Shown: positions 38,307 to 48,250 of the stretch, one piece after another
Layout: each line of letters begins with the position of its first letter
How positions within the stretch are numbered: the first letter of the stretch is position 1
From: Caballeronia peredens
GTDB taxonomy: Bacteria; Pseudomonadota; Gammaproteobacteria; Burkholderiales; Burkholderiaceae
Assembly (NCBI GenBank): GCA_001544595.2
Contig: FCOH02000003.1
Span: forward strand, 124,001-188,000
Length of the DNA stretch: 64,000 bases
Direction: 5' to 3'
Notes under the pieces: model-generated
The model's input: only the letters and a program-made list of their open reading frames with translations
The model's database searches: none
Told to the model about the DNA's origin: nothing
Program-made: the position numbers and the translations under genes

Positions 38307-39814
38307 GCTGCGCGTCCTAATGCCTGCGCTGAAGCGCCCAGTGCCGCGCTCATCACGCGTTCCTCGTTCGCATCGGCGCGGGCGATATCGGCGCTGATGC
38401 GGCCTTCGTGCATCACGAGCACGCGGTCCGCCATGCCGAGCACTTCGGGCAGTTCGCTCGAAATCATCAGCACGGCCATGCCCTCCTTCACGAGTTCCGC
38501 GAGCGTGCGATACACCTCCGCCTTCGCGCCCACGTCGATGCCGCGCGTCGGCTCGTCGATGATCAGCACCAGCGGATTCGTCGCGAGCCATTTGCCGAGC
38601 ACGACCTTCTGCTGATTGCCGCCCGACAGCGTCCCGACGGGCGCATCGAGATCGCCGGCCTTGAGCCGCAGGCGCTTGCCCCAGTCGGCGGCGAGCGTGG
38701 CCTCGCTGCGCGACGAGATCAGCCCGTGCCGCACCAGACGCCCGAGCACCGTCAGCGATGCATTGCGCGCGATACTCAGCTCCAGCGCGAGCCCTTGCGC
38801 GCGGCGATCTTCCGGCACGAGCGCCAGGCCCGCACGCACGGCGGCGGCCGGATGACCCAAAGCCAGCTTCTTGCCCGCGATCTTCACTTCGCCGCCATCG
38901 ACCGGATCGATGCCGAAAATCGCCCGCGCGACTTCGCTGCGCCCCGCGCCGACCAGTCCGGCCAGCGCGACGATCTCGCCCGCCCGGACATCGAACGAGA
39001 CGTTCTTGAACACGCCTTCGCGCGTGAGATTGCGCACCGAAAGCCGCACGTCGCCGGGCGTCACCTCGGCTTTCGGATAGAACGTGTCGAGATCGCGGCC
39101 GACCATTCGGCTCACGATCGCATCGATGTTCATGTCGGCGGTCAGCGCATCGTAGACTTTCATGCCGTCGCGCATGATGGTCATGCGCTGCGTCAGCGCG
39201 AAGACTTCGTCCAGCCGATGCGTGATGAAGAGAATCGCCACGTCGCGCTCGCGCAAGGCGCGCACGATCGCGAAGAGCCGCTCCACTTCCGGCAGCGAGA
39301 GCGCGGCGGTCGGCTCGTCCATGATGAGCACGTTCGCATCGAGCGACAGCGCCTTGGCGATCTCGATCACTTGCTGATCCGCAATCGACAAGCCGCGCAC
39401 GAGCCGTTGCGCGCGCAGATTCACGCCGAGCGACGCGAGCAGCGTATCGACCTCGCGATGCATCTCGTCGTAGCGAATGCGCCCGAAGCGGTCGCGCGGC
39501 TGGCGTCCCATGTAGATGTTCTCGGCGATCGAAAGATCGGCGAAGAGCGTCGGCTCCTGATAAATGACGGCGATGCCCGCATCGCGCGCTTCGGCGGGAT
39601 TCGCGAAGCGGCGCGCGGCGCCTTCCACGAGCAGTTCGCCCGAATCGGGCTGATAGACGCCTGCGAGCAGTTTCACGAGCGTCGACTTGCCCGCGCCGTT
39701 CTCGCCGAGCAGCGCATGCACTTCGCCCGGAAAGAGTTGCAGGCTGCCGTCGCCGAGCGCGCGCACGCGGCCGAACGACTTGCTGGCGCGCCTGAGTTCG
39801 AGTCTTGGCGTCAT
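38303..39814 (-). CDS. rhaT: Rhamnose ABC transporter ATP-binding protein RhaT
   Basis: 503-residue sugar ATPase with two fused ABC domains. Domain 1 has Walker [10 protein letters not shown] (near residue 38), LSIADQQ as signature and [10 protein letters not shown] as Walker B. Domain 2 has the degenerate Walker [10 protein letters not shown] usual in this family, the signature LSGGNQQ and [14 protein letters not shown] 39814 has GAGGG upstream. It is coupled to rhaP by overlap and follows the lactonase gene by 8 bp. Not the unrelated E. coli proton symporter also named RhaT. Confidence 0.92.
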   Translation of the reverse strand: MTPRLELRRASKSFGRVRALGDGSLQLFPGEVHALLGENGAGKSTLVKLLAGVYQPDSGELLVEGAARRFANPAEARDAGIAVIYQEPTLFADLSIAENIYMGRQPRDRFGRIRYDEMHREVDTLLASLGVNLRAQRLVRGLSIADQQVIEIAKALSLDANVLIMDEPTAALSLPEVERLFAIVRALRERDVAILFITHRLDEVFALTQRMTIMRDGMKVYDALTADMNIDAIVSRMVGRDLDTFYPKAEVTPGDVRLSVRNLTREGVFKNVSFDVRAGEIVALAGLVGAGRSEVARAIFGIDPVDGGEVKIAGKKLALGHPAAAVRAGLALVPEDRRAQGLALELSIARNASLTVLGRLVRHGLISSRSEATLAADWGKRLRLKAGDLDAPVGTLSGGNQQKVVLGKWLATNPLVLIIDEPTRGIDVGAKAEVYRTLAELVKEGMAVLMISSELPEVLGMADRVLVMHEGRISADIARADANEERVMSAALGASAQALGRAA

Positions 39815-39822
39815 GTTTCCCT

Positions 39823-40713
39823 CTAGATCCGATAGATGCGTTCGGCGTTGCGCACGAACAGCGCGTCCTTCTCGCTGTCGCTGGCGTCGCTCACGATCTG
39901 CGCATACGCGTTCCACAGCGCCGTGTACGTGCCGAAGAGCCGGTCCACCGGAAAGTTCGACGCGAACATCGCGCGCTCGCAGCCGAACGTATCGATGGTT
40001 TCATGCACGTAAGGACGCAGGCTTTCGATGGTCCACGCGTGATCGAACATGGCGAAGCCGCTCAGTTTCACCGCGACGTTCGGACACGCGGCCAGCATGC
40101 GCATGCCGTCGCGCCATGCGCGGTAACCTCGCGTCGTATTGCGGTCGACGAACATGCCCGCATGATTGACGATGAACTGTGTTTCCGCGTGTTCGCGCGC
40201 GAGCTGCGCCGCCTCTTCCATCTGCGACGGATAAAGCTGCAGGTCGAACGACAGGCCGAAGCGCTTCAGCAGCCCGAAATGCTTGCGCCATTGCGGCTCG
40301 CGCATGTAATGACGCCCGACGTAGTCGTACAGCGTGTTCTCGTGCACGTTGAGAATCTGGCGAATGCCGCGCGTATTCGCGAATGCCGCGTGCGCTTCCA
40401 GCACGGCGGGCGCGTCGTCCGCCGAGAGATCCGCTCCCGCCACGATGCCGTTCGGCATGCCGCGACCTTCGCCGTCGGCGATGCCTTGCAGCCAGCGCGT
40501 TTCCTCGACCGGATCGGCGGGATCGTGATTCGCGTCGACATGCACAGTTTTCAACACTTCGATGTCTTGCGCGTCGCGCAGCAGATCGGCGAGCAGATAG
40601 TCGTGCTTCAGCTCGCGCGCATCGCCGACGAACGATGTCTGCGGGTTCGCGAGCCAGGGGTAATGATGCGTGGACAGATCCCACAGGTGAATATGCGGAT
40701 CGACGACCTGCAT
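39823..40713 (-). CDS. Amidohydrolase-family L-rhamnono-lactonase
   Basis: 296-residue metal-dependent lactonase of the fuconolactonase-like amidohydrolase group. The N-terminal HxH is in [11 protein letters not shown] (residues 7 and 9), the mid His in NHAGMFVDR and a late Asp in FASNFPVDR. It should open L-rhamnono-1,4-lactone, the product of rhamnose 1-dehydrogenase, to L-rhamnonate. Its place between rhaM and rhaT favours this over L-fuconolactonase. ATG 40713. Confidence 0.87.
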   Translation of the reverse strand: MQVVDPHIHLWDLSTHHYPWLANPQTSFVGDARELKHDYLLADLLRDAQDIEVLKTVHVDANHDPADPVEETRWLQGIADGEGRGMPNGIVAGADLSADDAPAVLEAHAAFANTRGIRQILNVHENTLYDYVGRHYMREPQWRKHFGLLKRFGLSFDLQLYPSQMEEAAQLAREHAETQFIVNHAGMFVDRNTTRGYRAWRDGMRMLAACPNVAVKLSGFAMFDHAWTIESLRPYVHETIDTFGCERAMFASNFPVDRLFGTYTALWNAYAQIVSDASDSEKDALFVRNAERIYRI

Positions 40714-40744
40714 GGTGGCGCTCCTCGCGAAAGCGGCAACGTTT

Positions 40745-41068
40745 TCAGGGAAGATGAAAGACCGGAACGAGCGGCACCGCGACAGGCGCGTTGTCGCCGC
40801 GCGCCGCATGGGTTTCCATCAGTTCGGCCATGTAGTCCCACCATCGACGCATGACGGGCAACGCGGGCAGCGCGTCGGTCGTGTGCGTTGCCGTGCGCTG
40901 GTAACTGGCGAAGAGATAGCCGGTCGACTCGTCAAGAAAGATCCGGTAATCGCGGATGCCCGCGGCGCGCAGGGCATCGGCCAGTTCCGGCCAGATTTCG
41001 CGATGGCGTCGCTCGTACTCCTCGCGCATGCCCGGCTTCAGGGTCATGCGAAATGCCACTGTCTCCAT
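40745..41068 (-). CDS. rhaM: L-rhamnose mutarotase
   Basis: 107-residue RhaM/RhaU-type protein that interconverts alpha and beta anomers of L-rhamnose. The catalytic His22 lies in ERRHREIWPEL, and the tail WWDYMAELMETH is characteristic. Length matches the E. coli enzyme of about 104 residues. It is the first gene of the import operon; the promoter with a putative LysR site is just upstream. Confidence 0.94.
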   Translation of the reverse strand: METVAFRMTLKPGMREEYERRHREIWPELADALRAAGIRDYRIFLDESTGYLFASYQRTATHTTDALPALPVMRRWWDYMAELMETHAARGDNAPVAVPLVPVFHLP

Positions 41069-41126
41069 GGCGGACCGCCTCGTTCTGATTGGGTGAATCC
41101 CTGTGTCCGGGACTCGTTGTGCTGCG

Positions 41127-41185
41127 ACTATAATTCGCCGACCGATAACACGACAATCCGAAAGCAGGATTGGCCGATCGCAAAA
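41127..41185 (-). promoter_or_regulatory. rhaM operon promoter with putative LysR site
   Basis: Minus-strand -10 TATAGT (41132-41127) and -35 TTGTCG (41156-41151), spacer 18. A 33-bp element at 41153-41185 overlaps the -35 and extends upstream; it begins ACAATCCGAAAG, ends CGATCGCAAAA, and contains the inverted pair CAATCC/GGATTG. The same arrangement, 25 of 33 bases identical, precedes the second rhamnose operon. It lies between rhaM and the divergent LysR gene, so autoregulation is likely. Confidence 0.6.
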
Positions 41186-41232
41186 ACGTATCGCTGCGCC
41201 GTATCATCGCGCGCTTCAACGCGGGCTGTCGA

Positions 41233-42198
41233 ATGAATCTGAACGTGTCCCACAGTATGTCGCCGAGCATTTCGCCGAACGCGCTCGTCAATCGACTGAA
41301 GTTCAAGCATCTCGCGCTGCTGGTGGCGCTCGACGATGCGCGCAATCTGCATCAGGCCGCCGAGGCGATCAACGTCGCGCAGCCGAGCGCAAGCCGCATG
41401 CTGGCGGATATCGAAGAGGCGTTCGGCTTTCTGCTGTTCGAGCGCAACGCACGCGGCATGCAGCCGACGCCGCTCGGCACGGCGGCGCTCGCGTACGCGC
41501 GCCGCTCGCTCGCGGATCTCACGCGCTTCGCCGACGATCTCGACGCCAAGCGCCGCGGTGGCCACGGGCAACTGACGGTCGGCGCGATCATGGGCGCCGC
41601 GCCGGACGTTCTGGCGATGGCCGTCACCGAACTCAAGTCGGAGCGGCCGCTGCTGAACGTGCGCATTCTCGGCGAAACGAGCGATCAGGTCGTGCAATTG
41701 CTGCATCGCCGCGAAGTCGATCTCGCGCTCGGACGCCTCACTACGCCGCTGCAACACAACGACTTCGACTTCGAACCGCTTGCGCGCGAAGCGATGCGCC
41801 TCGTCGTGCGCGCGGGGCATCCGCTCGCGAACAAGACCGCGCTCGCGCTGGAGATGCTCGTCGGCTGGCCGTGGATCCTGCAGCCGATCGCGAGTCCCGC
41901 GCGCGGTCTCTTCGAAGACGAACTCGCGCGCGCCGGCCGGACGACGCCCGCGGATATCGTCGAATGCGCATCGATTTTCGCGACGCTGCAATTGCTGCAG
42001 AACAGCGACGCCGTCGCGATGCTGCCGGAGTCCGTCGTGCGCGATTATCTGCGCGCCCAGTTGCTGATCGAACTGCCGATCGAGATCGGCAAGAGCCTGT
42101 CGGGTTTCGGGTTGCTGCGCCGCAAGTTCGAGACATTGAGCGAGCCGGCCGAGTACTTCATCGCGCTGCTGCGCAAGTACTCGGCGCTCTCGAACTGA
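41233..42198 (+). CDS. LysR-family regulator, probable rhamnose regulator
   Basis: 321-residue LysR-type protein. The HTH is at residues 18-78 (LKFKHLALLVALDDARNLHQ, AAEAINVAQPSASRMLADIE), the form shared with the sugar-responsive GbpR/CbpR group, followed by a full effector domain. ATG 41233 is chosen; an upstream in-frame start at 41170 lies inside the regulatory element. It is divergent from rhaM and convergent with rhamnose 1-dehydrogenase, so it likely controls both rhamnose operons. Most rhamnose regulators known to me are AraC or DeoR type, so this is notable. Confidence 0.85.
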   Translation: MNLNVSHSMSPSISPNALVNRLKFKHLALLVALDDARNLHQAAEAINVAQPSASRMLADIEEAFGFLLFERNARGMQPTPLGTAALAYARRSLADLTRFADDLDAKRRGGHGQLTVGAIMGAAPDVLAMAVTELKSERPLLNVRILGETSDQVVQLLHRREVDLALGRLTTPLQHNDFDFEPLAREAMRLVVRAGHPLANKTALALEMLVGWPWILQPIASPARGLFEDELARAGRTTPADIVECASIFATLQLLQNSDAVAMLPESVVRDYLRAQLLIELPIEIGKSLSGFGLLRRKFETLSEPAEYFIALLRKYSALSN

Positions 42199-42220
42199 GC
42201 GCGTAACGTGTGTACGCGCG

Positions 42221-43003
42221 TTATTGGAGGTTGACGAAGAGCCCGCCGTCCACCAGCAGCGATGCGCCCGTCACATAGCGCGCGCGGTCGGAGGCGAGAA
42301 ACACGACGCACTGCGCGACGTCGTCGGGCGCGCCGAGACGGCCGAGCGGAATGCGTTTTTCCATGTAGGCGCGCTTGTCGGCGTCCGCGAGATCGTCGGC
42401 GTTCAGGTCGGTTGCGATGGTGCCAGGCATCACCGAATTGCAGCGGATGCCGTACGGTCCGAGCGCGATCGCGCAGGATTGCATCAGCGAATGGACGCCC
42501 GCCTTGGTCGGCGTGTAGTGCGTCTGCATGCCGCCGCCGACGAGCGCGCTGATCGAACTCGTCGCCACGATCGCGCCGCCCGTGCCCTGCAATTTCATCT
42601 GGTTGGCGACGGCCTGCGTCACGTAGAACGCGCCGTTCAGATTGACGGCGACGGTGGTTTCATAGACCGAAGGCGGCATGTCGAGAAACGTGTGGAACGG
42701 ACAGATGCCCGCGTTGCTCGACAGCACGTCGATGCGGCCGAACGCCTCCACCGTGCGGCGAACCAGTTCGATGCCCGTCTCGCGCTCGGCGACGTTGCCG
42801 ACGACCGCGATCGCGCGCCGCCCGAGCGCCTCGATCTCGGCGACGATCGACTCGACCGCCGCTTCCTTGCCGTAAGACTTGTCGTTGTCGACCCAGTAGT
42901 TGATGGCGACGTCCGCGCCTTCGCGTGCGCTCGCGAGCGCGATCGCACGGCCGATGCCGCGCGAGCCGCCCGTCACCACGACGACCTTGTTTTCCAGCAG
43001 CAT
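42221..43003 (-). CDS. L-rhamnose 1-dehydrogenase (SDR)
   Basis: 260-residue short-chain dehydrogenase oxidising L-rhamnose to rhamnono-lactone. The Rossmann motif TGGSRGIGRA is at 11-20 and the signatures SNAGICPFHTFLDMPP, SSISALVGGGMQTHYTPTKAG and NSVMPGTIATDLN match characterised L-rhamnose dehydrogenases as I remember them. GGAGGAG precedes ATG 43003. It forms its own short unit between the LysR gene and the large exported protein. No copy of the 33-bp regulatory element is seen in its 75-bp upstream gap. Confidence 0.92.
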   Translation of the reverse strand: MLLENKVVVVTGGSRGIGRAIALASAREGADVAINYWVDNDKSYGKEAAVESIVAEIEALGRRAIAVVGNVAERETGIELVRRTVEAFGRIDVLSSNAGICPFHTFLDMPPSVYETTVAVNLNGAFYVTQAVANQMKLQGTGGAIVATSSISALVGGGMQTHYTPTKAGVHSLMQSCAIALGPYGIRCNSVMPGTIATDLNADDLADADKRAYMEKRIPLGRLGAPDDVAQCVVFLASDRARYVTGASLLVDGGLFVNLQ

Positions 43004-43032
43004 AAGTGTCTCCTCCGTGTCGATATAGAAAA

Positions 43033-43056
43033 GGATGACGGCGTGCGCCGCCATCC
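43033..43056 (-). terminator. Intrinsic terminator after the large exported protein gene
   Basis: Hairpin with arms GGATGGCGGCG and CGCCGTCATCC (minus strand, one mismatch, 2-base loop), followed on the minus strand by TTTTCT. It lies 23 bp past the stop of the 817-residue protein gene and 30 bp before the rhamnose dehydrogenase start, separating the two transcripts. Confidence 0.7.
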
Positions 43057-43078
43057 GCTTGTATGCCCGGCCGTCCGG

Positions 43079-45532
43079 CTAGCGGCGCAATCCGCCGCGG
43101 AAGCCGCCGCCGCCGAAGCCGCCGCCCGTCCGGTTGCCGAAACGCGCGTCGCCGGTGGCGCGCGCCTGGCGCATCTGGTCGAGGTTGTTGTTCAACGGCG
43201 CGTTGCTGTGATCGACCGACTGCCAGCCGTTCGACGTATGTTGCTGCCAGCCGCCGTCCTGCGTGTGCTGATAGACGTTGCCGTCGTGCGCGGCGTAGAC
43301 ATCGCCGTTGTTCCACGCGACGGCATTGCCGCGCGACGCGTTGGTCACCACGCCCTTGTTCACCGCCTGCGCCGTGCCGTCCTGCACGTTGCCGGTGACG
43401 CCGCGCTCCGCCACGCCCGCGCGACCGGTCTGTGCGTTGTAACCGGCGGCCTGCCGGCCCGCCGCGTAGTTGCCGTTATACGCGTTGCCTTCGATACCGG
43501 CACGGCCCGCCGCGCCCTTGCCGGTGACCGGATTCGCCACCGCGCCCGCACGCCCCGCCGCGTAATTGCCGGTGTACACATTGCCCGCGACACCCGCGTG
43601 TCCGGCGCCTTCGCGGCCCGTCATCGGATTGGCGAAGGAACCCTGACGTCCCGCCGCGAAGTTGCCCGAGTACGGATTGAACGCAGCGCCGCGGCTGCCC
43701 TGCCAGTGCGCGCCCGTCGCCGGATTGAAGCCCGCCGCCGAAGTGCCGCGCCACGACGTGCCGGTCCACGGGTTATAGCCGACCGAATGCGTGACGGTGC
43801 CTTGTCCCCAGCGGCCATAGAAATTCTGTTGATTGATGTTCACGTTGGCCCAGCCGCCGCCCCAGTACGGACCCCAGTAGGGCGAACAGGAACCCCAGAT
43901 TGCGCCGGCGGCGAAACCGAACGCGAAGCCCTCGGCGGCCGAAAGCGCGAAGCCGGCGTCGTAACCGTAGGTCGGGGGATAGCCGTAGTAGTACGTCGCG
44001 CCGACATACGGCTGATAGACATAGCCCGTGCCGTAGACGACCGTGCCGTCGCCGCTCACGACGACGCCCATGTAACCCGGCGTATAGCCGACGATCACCG
44101 CATCCGGCGTCACCGAATAGATGCGCACGTACGTGACGTAGTGCAGCGGCGAACTTGCGGGAATCGTATAGATCGCGCCGGGGATGTCGGTCGCGACATG
44201 CCACGGACCGGTCGCCGCGGCCGCCGTGAACCACACGCCGTTTTCCACCGCGTAGAACTGCTTGCCGCTCACCTCGATCACCGGTGTCGCCGTATTGACC
44301 GCGTACTTCAGCGACGTGCCGGAAACGGGCTCGAAGCGCGGCGAGCCGTCGTAGGCGACGTTCATCGCGGCTTTCGTGCGCGATACCGTCGCGGTTTGCG
44401 GAATGGTCGCGGCGATTGCCGCTTCCTTCGCCTGCGGCGTGCCCGGCACCGAGACGAGCACGTTCGCCTTGGGATCGTTCGGCGAAATCTTCGCGAAGTC
44501 AGGCGGCAATTCGCTGCCCGGCACGTACTGCCACGGCCCCTTTTCCGACGACGCGCGGAACCAGCGGCCCGACACCAGCACGTAGGTCTGATTCGTCTGC
44601 GGCGCGACGAAAACCGCGTGATCGGTGTTGGTCACCGTCAGCAGATTGACGCCCGCGACGGGTTCGAGCTTCAGCGGCCCGTTCGTGACGACGAGTTCGG
44701 TCGGATGCGTCGCGATGAGCACCGTCGGCGCCTGCGGCGCGGGCTTGCCGTCCTGCGGCAGCATGGGATCGGATTTCTGCGCGGCGTCCGCCTTCTTCGC
44801 CGCGGCGACGAGCGACTGCGGCGGCGCAGCCAGCACGCTCCACGCGCCGTTCAGCGCGGTTGCCGCGTACCAGTAGCCCGCCGCATGCAGAAAGAGATGG
44901 CCGCTCGCGTCCCTGAGCAACATCGCGCGGCTGTTGATTGCGCGCTGGAAGCCCGCGCCGCCGGCGTCGCGCCAGGCGGGATCGCCGTCGAGCATGACGA
45001 GCAGCGTCGGCGTCGAAGCGAACACGATATCCGGCACCGGGTTTTGCACGGCGAGCTTATCCATGTTGCCGGCCTGCTGCGACGCCGCGTAGCTCGTCTG
45101 CAACTGATCGAGCGACACGGTCATGCCCTGAGCCGGCAGATGCGCGACGATCGCGTTCTTCACATCGCCTGCGGCTGCCGCGTTCGTCGGCACGGTGACT
45201 TCGCCGATGCGGATGTTGGACAGATGCACGAGGCCCGATACTTTGTCGATGTCGGCGTCCGCCGTGAACTGCGCGACGCCGTAAGTCGGCGACGCGTCGC
45301 CGCTCGCCGCGCCGACGGCCACCGCGGCGCGGCCCGCCATGTGATTGCCGTTCCATTGCTCGATCTGCGGTTGATACATTTCGATGCGCCGGGTGCTTGT
45401 GTCGAGCTCACGCGGCCATTCGATCTGCGCCGCCGCCGAGGATGGCGGATTTGCCGCATGCGCCGACGACAAGCCAAACGCAAGACAGGTGGCCGTGACA
45501 AGCACGGACCATTTTTGAGATAACGGTGACAT
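43079..45532 (-). CDS. Large exported repeat protein, carbohydrate-binding V/XII-like
   Basis: 817 residues with a signal peptide (cleavage after AHA, about residue 27). The first 400 residues contain recurring short segments with Trp-Tyr/Phe turns (YWYAATALNGAWSVL, GRWFRASSEKGPWQYVPGS, NGVWFTAAAATGPWHVATD) of about 40 residues, matching proteins usually labelled carbohydrate-binding family V/XII. A hydrophobic Tyr/Gly-rich section follows, then about 200 residues of Gly/Asn/Ala repeats (NVYTGNYAAGRAG, NAYNGNYAAGRQ) and a GGGFGGGGFRGG tail. Likely periplasmic or surface-exposed. It interrupts the rhamnose cluster; a functional link is unproven. Confidence 0.83.
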   Translation of the reverse strand: MSPLSQKWSVLVTATCLAFGLSSAHAANPPSSAAAQIEWPRELDTSTRRIEMYQPQIEQWNGNHMAGRAAVAVGAASGDASPTYGVAQFTADADIDKVSGLVHLSNIRIGEVTVPTNAAAAGDVKNAIVAHLPAQGMTVSLDQLQTSYAASQQAGNMDKLAVQNPVPDIVFASTPTLLVMLDGDPAWRDAGGAGFQRAINSRAMLLRDASGHLFLHAAGYWYAATALNGAWSVLAAPPQSLVAAAKKADAAQKSDPMLPQDGKPAPQAPTVLIATHPTELVVTNGPLKLEPVAGVNLLTVTNTDHAVFVAPQTNQTYVLVSGRWFRASSEKGPWQYVPGSELPPDFAKISPNDPKANVLVSVPGTPQAKEAAIAATIPQTATVSRTKAAMNVAYDGSPRFEPVSGTSLKYAVNTATPVIEVSGKQFYAVENGVWFTAAAATGPWHVATDIPGAIYTIPASSPLHYVTYVRIYSVTPDAVIVGYTPGYMGVVVSGDGTVVYGTGYVYQPYVGATYYYGYPPTYGYDAGFALSAAEGFAFGFAAGAIWGSCSPYWGPYWGGGWANVNINQQNFYGRWGQGTVTHSVGYNPWTGTSWRGTSAAGFNPATGAHWQGSRGAAFNPYSGNFAAGRQGSFANPMTGREGAGHAGVAGNVYTGNYAAGRAGAVANPVTGKGAAGRAGIEGNAYNGNYAAGRQAAGYNAQTGRAGVAERGVTGNVQDGTAQAVNKGVVTNASRGNAVAWNNGDVYAAHDGNVYQHTQDGGWQQHTSNGWQSVDHSNAPLNNNLDQMRQARATGDARFGNRTGGGFGGGGFRGGLRR

Positions 45533-45669
45533 TCGAGCGACTTCCTTGAAGACGGTTCAGTTACTTGGCAAACCCAATGACTGCCAGCCACTCTTAGTTC
45601 TTGCGAGTGCGGCTGACGTTCAGAATCCGTCTCAAACTTTTACAATCCCGGGAAATCGCTCGTCGTGTC

Positions 45670-46848
45670 TCAGTGTGTGTAAGGCCGCGTCAGCGTGCAT
45701 TCGGGATTCAGCCGCACGCCGAAGCCCGGCGTCTCCGGCACCTTCATGCGGCCGTTCACCGGCACGGGTTCGTCGAGCAGCAAGGGCGTGAACATCGGCA
45801 CGACCTGATCGGCTTTGGGCGCCATCATCAGGAATTCGGCGAACGGCGAGTTGTGGCGCGTCACGACGAAGTGATAGCTATAGACCGATGACCCGTGCGG
45901 CACGACGAGCACATTGTGCGCGTCCGCGAGCGCCGAAATCTTGATGAGTTCCGTGATGCCGCCGCACCAGCCCACATCCGGCTGCACCAGATCCGCACAG
46001 CCCATCTCGAACAGCATGCGAAAGCCCCAGCGCGTCGCCTCGTGCTCGCCGGTCGTCACCATCATGCCGTTCGGCACCGAGCGGCGCAGTTCCGCGTAGC
46101 CCCAGTAATCGTCCGGCGGCAGCGCTTCCTCGATCCACTTGAGGCCGTAATCGCGCGCCGCGTTCGCGAGCCGCTTCGCGTAGTTGAGATCGAGGCTCAT
46201 CCAGCAGTCGAACATCAGCCAGAAATCGTCGCCGACTTTCGAACGCATGTCCGCCAGCTTCGCGATATTTTTGGCGAGCCCTTCCTCACCTTCGGCCGGG
46301 CCGTGCTGCAACGGCATCTTGCCGCCGATGAAACCCATCTCCTTCGCGAGATCCGGCCGCGCGCCGGTCGCATAGAACTGGAGTTCGTCGCGCACGGGAC
46401 CGCCGAGCAACTGGAACACCGGCTCCTTGCGCACCTTCGCGAGCAGGTCCCACAGCGCGAGATCGACGCCGGAGATCGCGTTCAGCACGATACCCTTGCG
46501 TCCGTAATAAAGTGTCGCGTTGAACATCTGATCCCACATCTTTTCGATGTCGGTCACGCGCTGTCCCTCGACGAAGCGCGCCAGATGCTTCTCGACGATG
46601 AACGCGCCGATCTCGCCGCCCGTGGTCACCGCGAAGCCGACGGTGCCGTCGCTCGCTTCGATCTCGACGACCAGCGAGCCGAGCACGTTCAGCCCGAACG
46701 ACTGGCGGCTCTTGCGATACTCGGGATAGCGGGCCATCGGCGTCGAGATGTGGTCGTCGATCCAGTGATCGGCGCCCTGATCGTGATAATCGGCGCCGCC
46801 GCCGCGAACGGTAAAGGCGCGCACCTGGCGAATCGTGGGCATGGACAT
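45670..46848 (-). CDS. rhmD: L-rhamnonate dehydratase
   Basis: 392-residue enolase-superfamily enzyme converting L-rhamnonate to 2-keto-3-deoxy-L-rhamnonate. Metal ligands are readable in [10 protein letters not shown] (Asp), [11 protein letters not shown] (Glu) and [12 protein letters not shown] (Glu). The early [20 protein letters not shown] loop and the late [10 protein letters not shown] with catalytic His are typical of rhamnonate dehydratases. ATG 46848 with GGAG upstream; a second ATG lies two codons inside. Last gene of the operon dehydrogenase-MFS-dehydratase. Confidence 0.93.
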   Translation of the reverse strand: MSMPTIRQVRAFTVRGGGADYHDQGADHWIDDHISTPMARYPEYRKSRQSFGLNVLGSLVVEIEASDGTVGFAVTTGGEIGAFIVEKHLARFVEGQRVTDIEKMWDQMFNATLYYGRKGIVLNAISGVDLALWDLLAKVRKEPVFQLLGGPVRDELQFYATGARPDLAKEMGFIGGKMPLQHGPAEGEEGLAKNIAKLADMRSKVGDDFWLMFDCWMSLDLNYAKRLANAARDYGLKWIEEALPPDDYWGYAELRRSVPNGMMVTTGEHEATRWGFRMLFEMGCADLVQPDVGWCGGITELIKISALADAHNVLVVPHGSSVYSYHFVVTRHNSPFAEFLMMAPKADQVVPMFTPLLLDEPVPVNGRMKVPETPGFGVRLNPECTLTRPYTH

Positions 46849-46877
46849 GTTGAGCTCCGGATGAATGGCTGCGTTGT

Positions 46878-48212
46878 TCAGGACGCCTTCGCGGGCTTGG
46901 CCGCGGCGTCGGCGATGGGTCGGGCTTCGCTGTTTTCGGGTACGCGCACCAGCGCGACGATGACCAGCGCTGCAAGCACGCTGGCGCCCGCGAGCACCAT
47001 GAGTCCGGCGCTCGTCGAATGGAAGGCGGCTTCGGCGGCGGTGCGGGCCATCGGCGCGAAGAAGCCGCCGAGTCCGCCGAGCGAGTTGATCAGCGCGATG
47101 CCGGCCGCGGCGGCCGCGCCCGTCAGATAGCGCGTCGGAAACGTCCAGAAGAGCGGTTGCGCGGCGATGAAACCGCTCGCGGCGCAGCAGAGCGCGATCA
47201 GCGAGACGGCCGGCGCGTTCGCGAGGCCCGATACCGCGATCGCGACGCCCGACATGACCAGCAACGCGACGGCGCAGACGCGATGCCTGCCGGTGCGATC
47301 GGCGTAACGCGGCACGATCCACGTGACGACGACAGCGGCGAGCCACGGCAACGCCGTCACGAGCCCGACGCGCAAGCCCACTTTCGCGCCGAGCAGCGCC
47401 GACACCTGTTGCGGCAAATAGAAGACGACGCCGTAGACCGCGGCCTGGATCAGGAAATACACGCAGCACAGGACGAGCACGCGCGCATCGACCAGCGCGG
47501 CCAGCACGCTGCGCGGCCCGTGCGAAGTCGCGGCGCGGGCGTCGTCAGCGAGGCGCGCGACCAGCAGCGCGCGTTGCGCCTGCGTAAGCCAGCGCGCTTT
47601 CGCGGGATCGTCGTCGAGATACCAGAACGCCCACACGCCGACGAGCGACGCCAAGAGCCCTTCGATGAGAAAGAGCCACTGCCAGCCCTTGAAACCGAGC
47701 GCGCCGTGCAGATCGAGCAGCAGGCCGGAAAGCGGCGCGCCGAAGATGAACGCGAGCGGCGCGCCGAAATAGAACACGCCGAGCGCGCGCGCCCGCGCCG
47801 ATTGCGGAAACCAGCGCGTCAGGTAATAGACGATGCCCGGAAAGAAACCCGCCTCCGCCACGCCGAGCAGAAAGCGCAGCACGTAGAACGTGGTCGCGGT
47901 ATGCGCGAAGGCCATCGCCGCCGAGACGAGGCCCCACGTCACCATGATGCGGCACATCCACAACTTCGCGCCGACGCGATGCAACAGCAAATTGCTCGGC
48001 ACTTCGAACAGCGCATAGCCGACGAAAAACACGCCCGCGCCGAACGCGAACGCGGCGTTCGTGAGACCGGTGTCCTGCTGCAGCGCCTTCTGCGCGAAAC
48101 CGATGTTCGCGCGATCGAGAAACGCCAGCACATACATCAGCAGCAGAAACGGCAGCAGATGGCGCATCACGCGGGACGTGACGGCGCCTTCCGCGCTTGC
48201 GGATGGATTCAT
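46878..48212 (-). CDS. MFS transporter of the rhamnose operon
   Basis: 444-residue major facilitator with about 12 helices, anion:cation symporter type ([17 protein letters not shown] after TM1, [20 protein letters not shown] in TM4-5). GGAGG precedes ATG 48212. It lies between a dehydrogenase and rhamnonate dehydratase in one operon, so it may import L-rhamnonate or a related aldonate, giving a second route beside the ABC importer. Substrate is inferred from context. Confidence 0.88.
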   Translation of the reverse strand: MNPSASAEGAVTSRVMRHLLPFLLLMYVLAFLDRANIGFAQKALQQDTGLTNAAFAFGAGVFFVGYALFEVPSNLLLHRVGAKLWMCRIMVTWGLVSAAMAFAHTATTFYVLRFLLGVAEAGFFPGIVYYLTRWFPQSARARALGVFYFGAPLAFIFGAPLSGLLLDLHGALGFKGWQWLFLIEGLLASLVGVWAFWYLDDDPAKARWLTQAQRALLVARLADDARAATSHGPRSVLAALVDARVLVLCCVYFLIQAAVYGVVFYLPQQVSALLGAKVGLRVGLVTALPWLAAVVVTWIVPRYADRTGRHRVCAVALLVMSGVAIAVSGLANAPAVSLIALCCAASGFIAAQPLFWTFPTRYLTGAAAAAGIALINSLGGLGGFFAPMARTAAEAAFHSTSAGLMVLAGASVLAALVIVALVRVPENSEARPIADAAAKPAKAS

Positions 48213-48250
48213 GTGTGCCTCCAGATGGCTCGTTGGACGCCGCCGCGCGC

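Noticed and set aside
42224..45523. Open frame of 1099 codons on the plus strand
   Set aside because: It is antisense to rhamnose dehydrogenase and the exported repeat protein, which have clear signatures. The plus-strand translation is Arg/His/Asp-rich without motifs, as expected opposite GC-rich genes.
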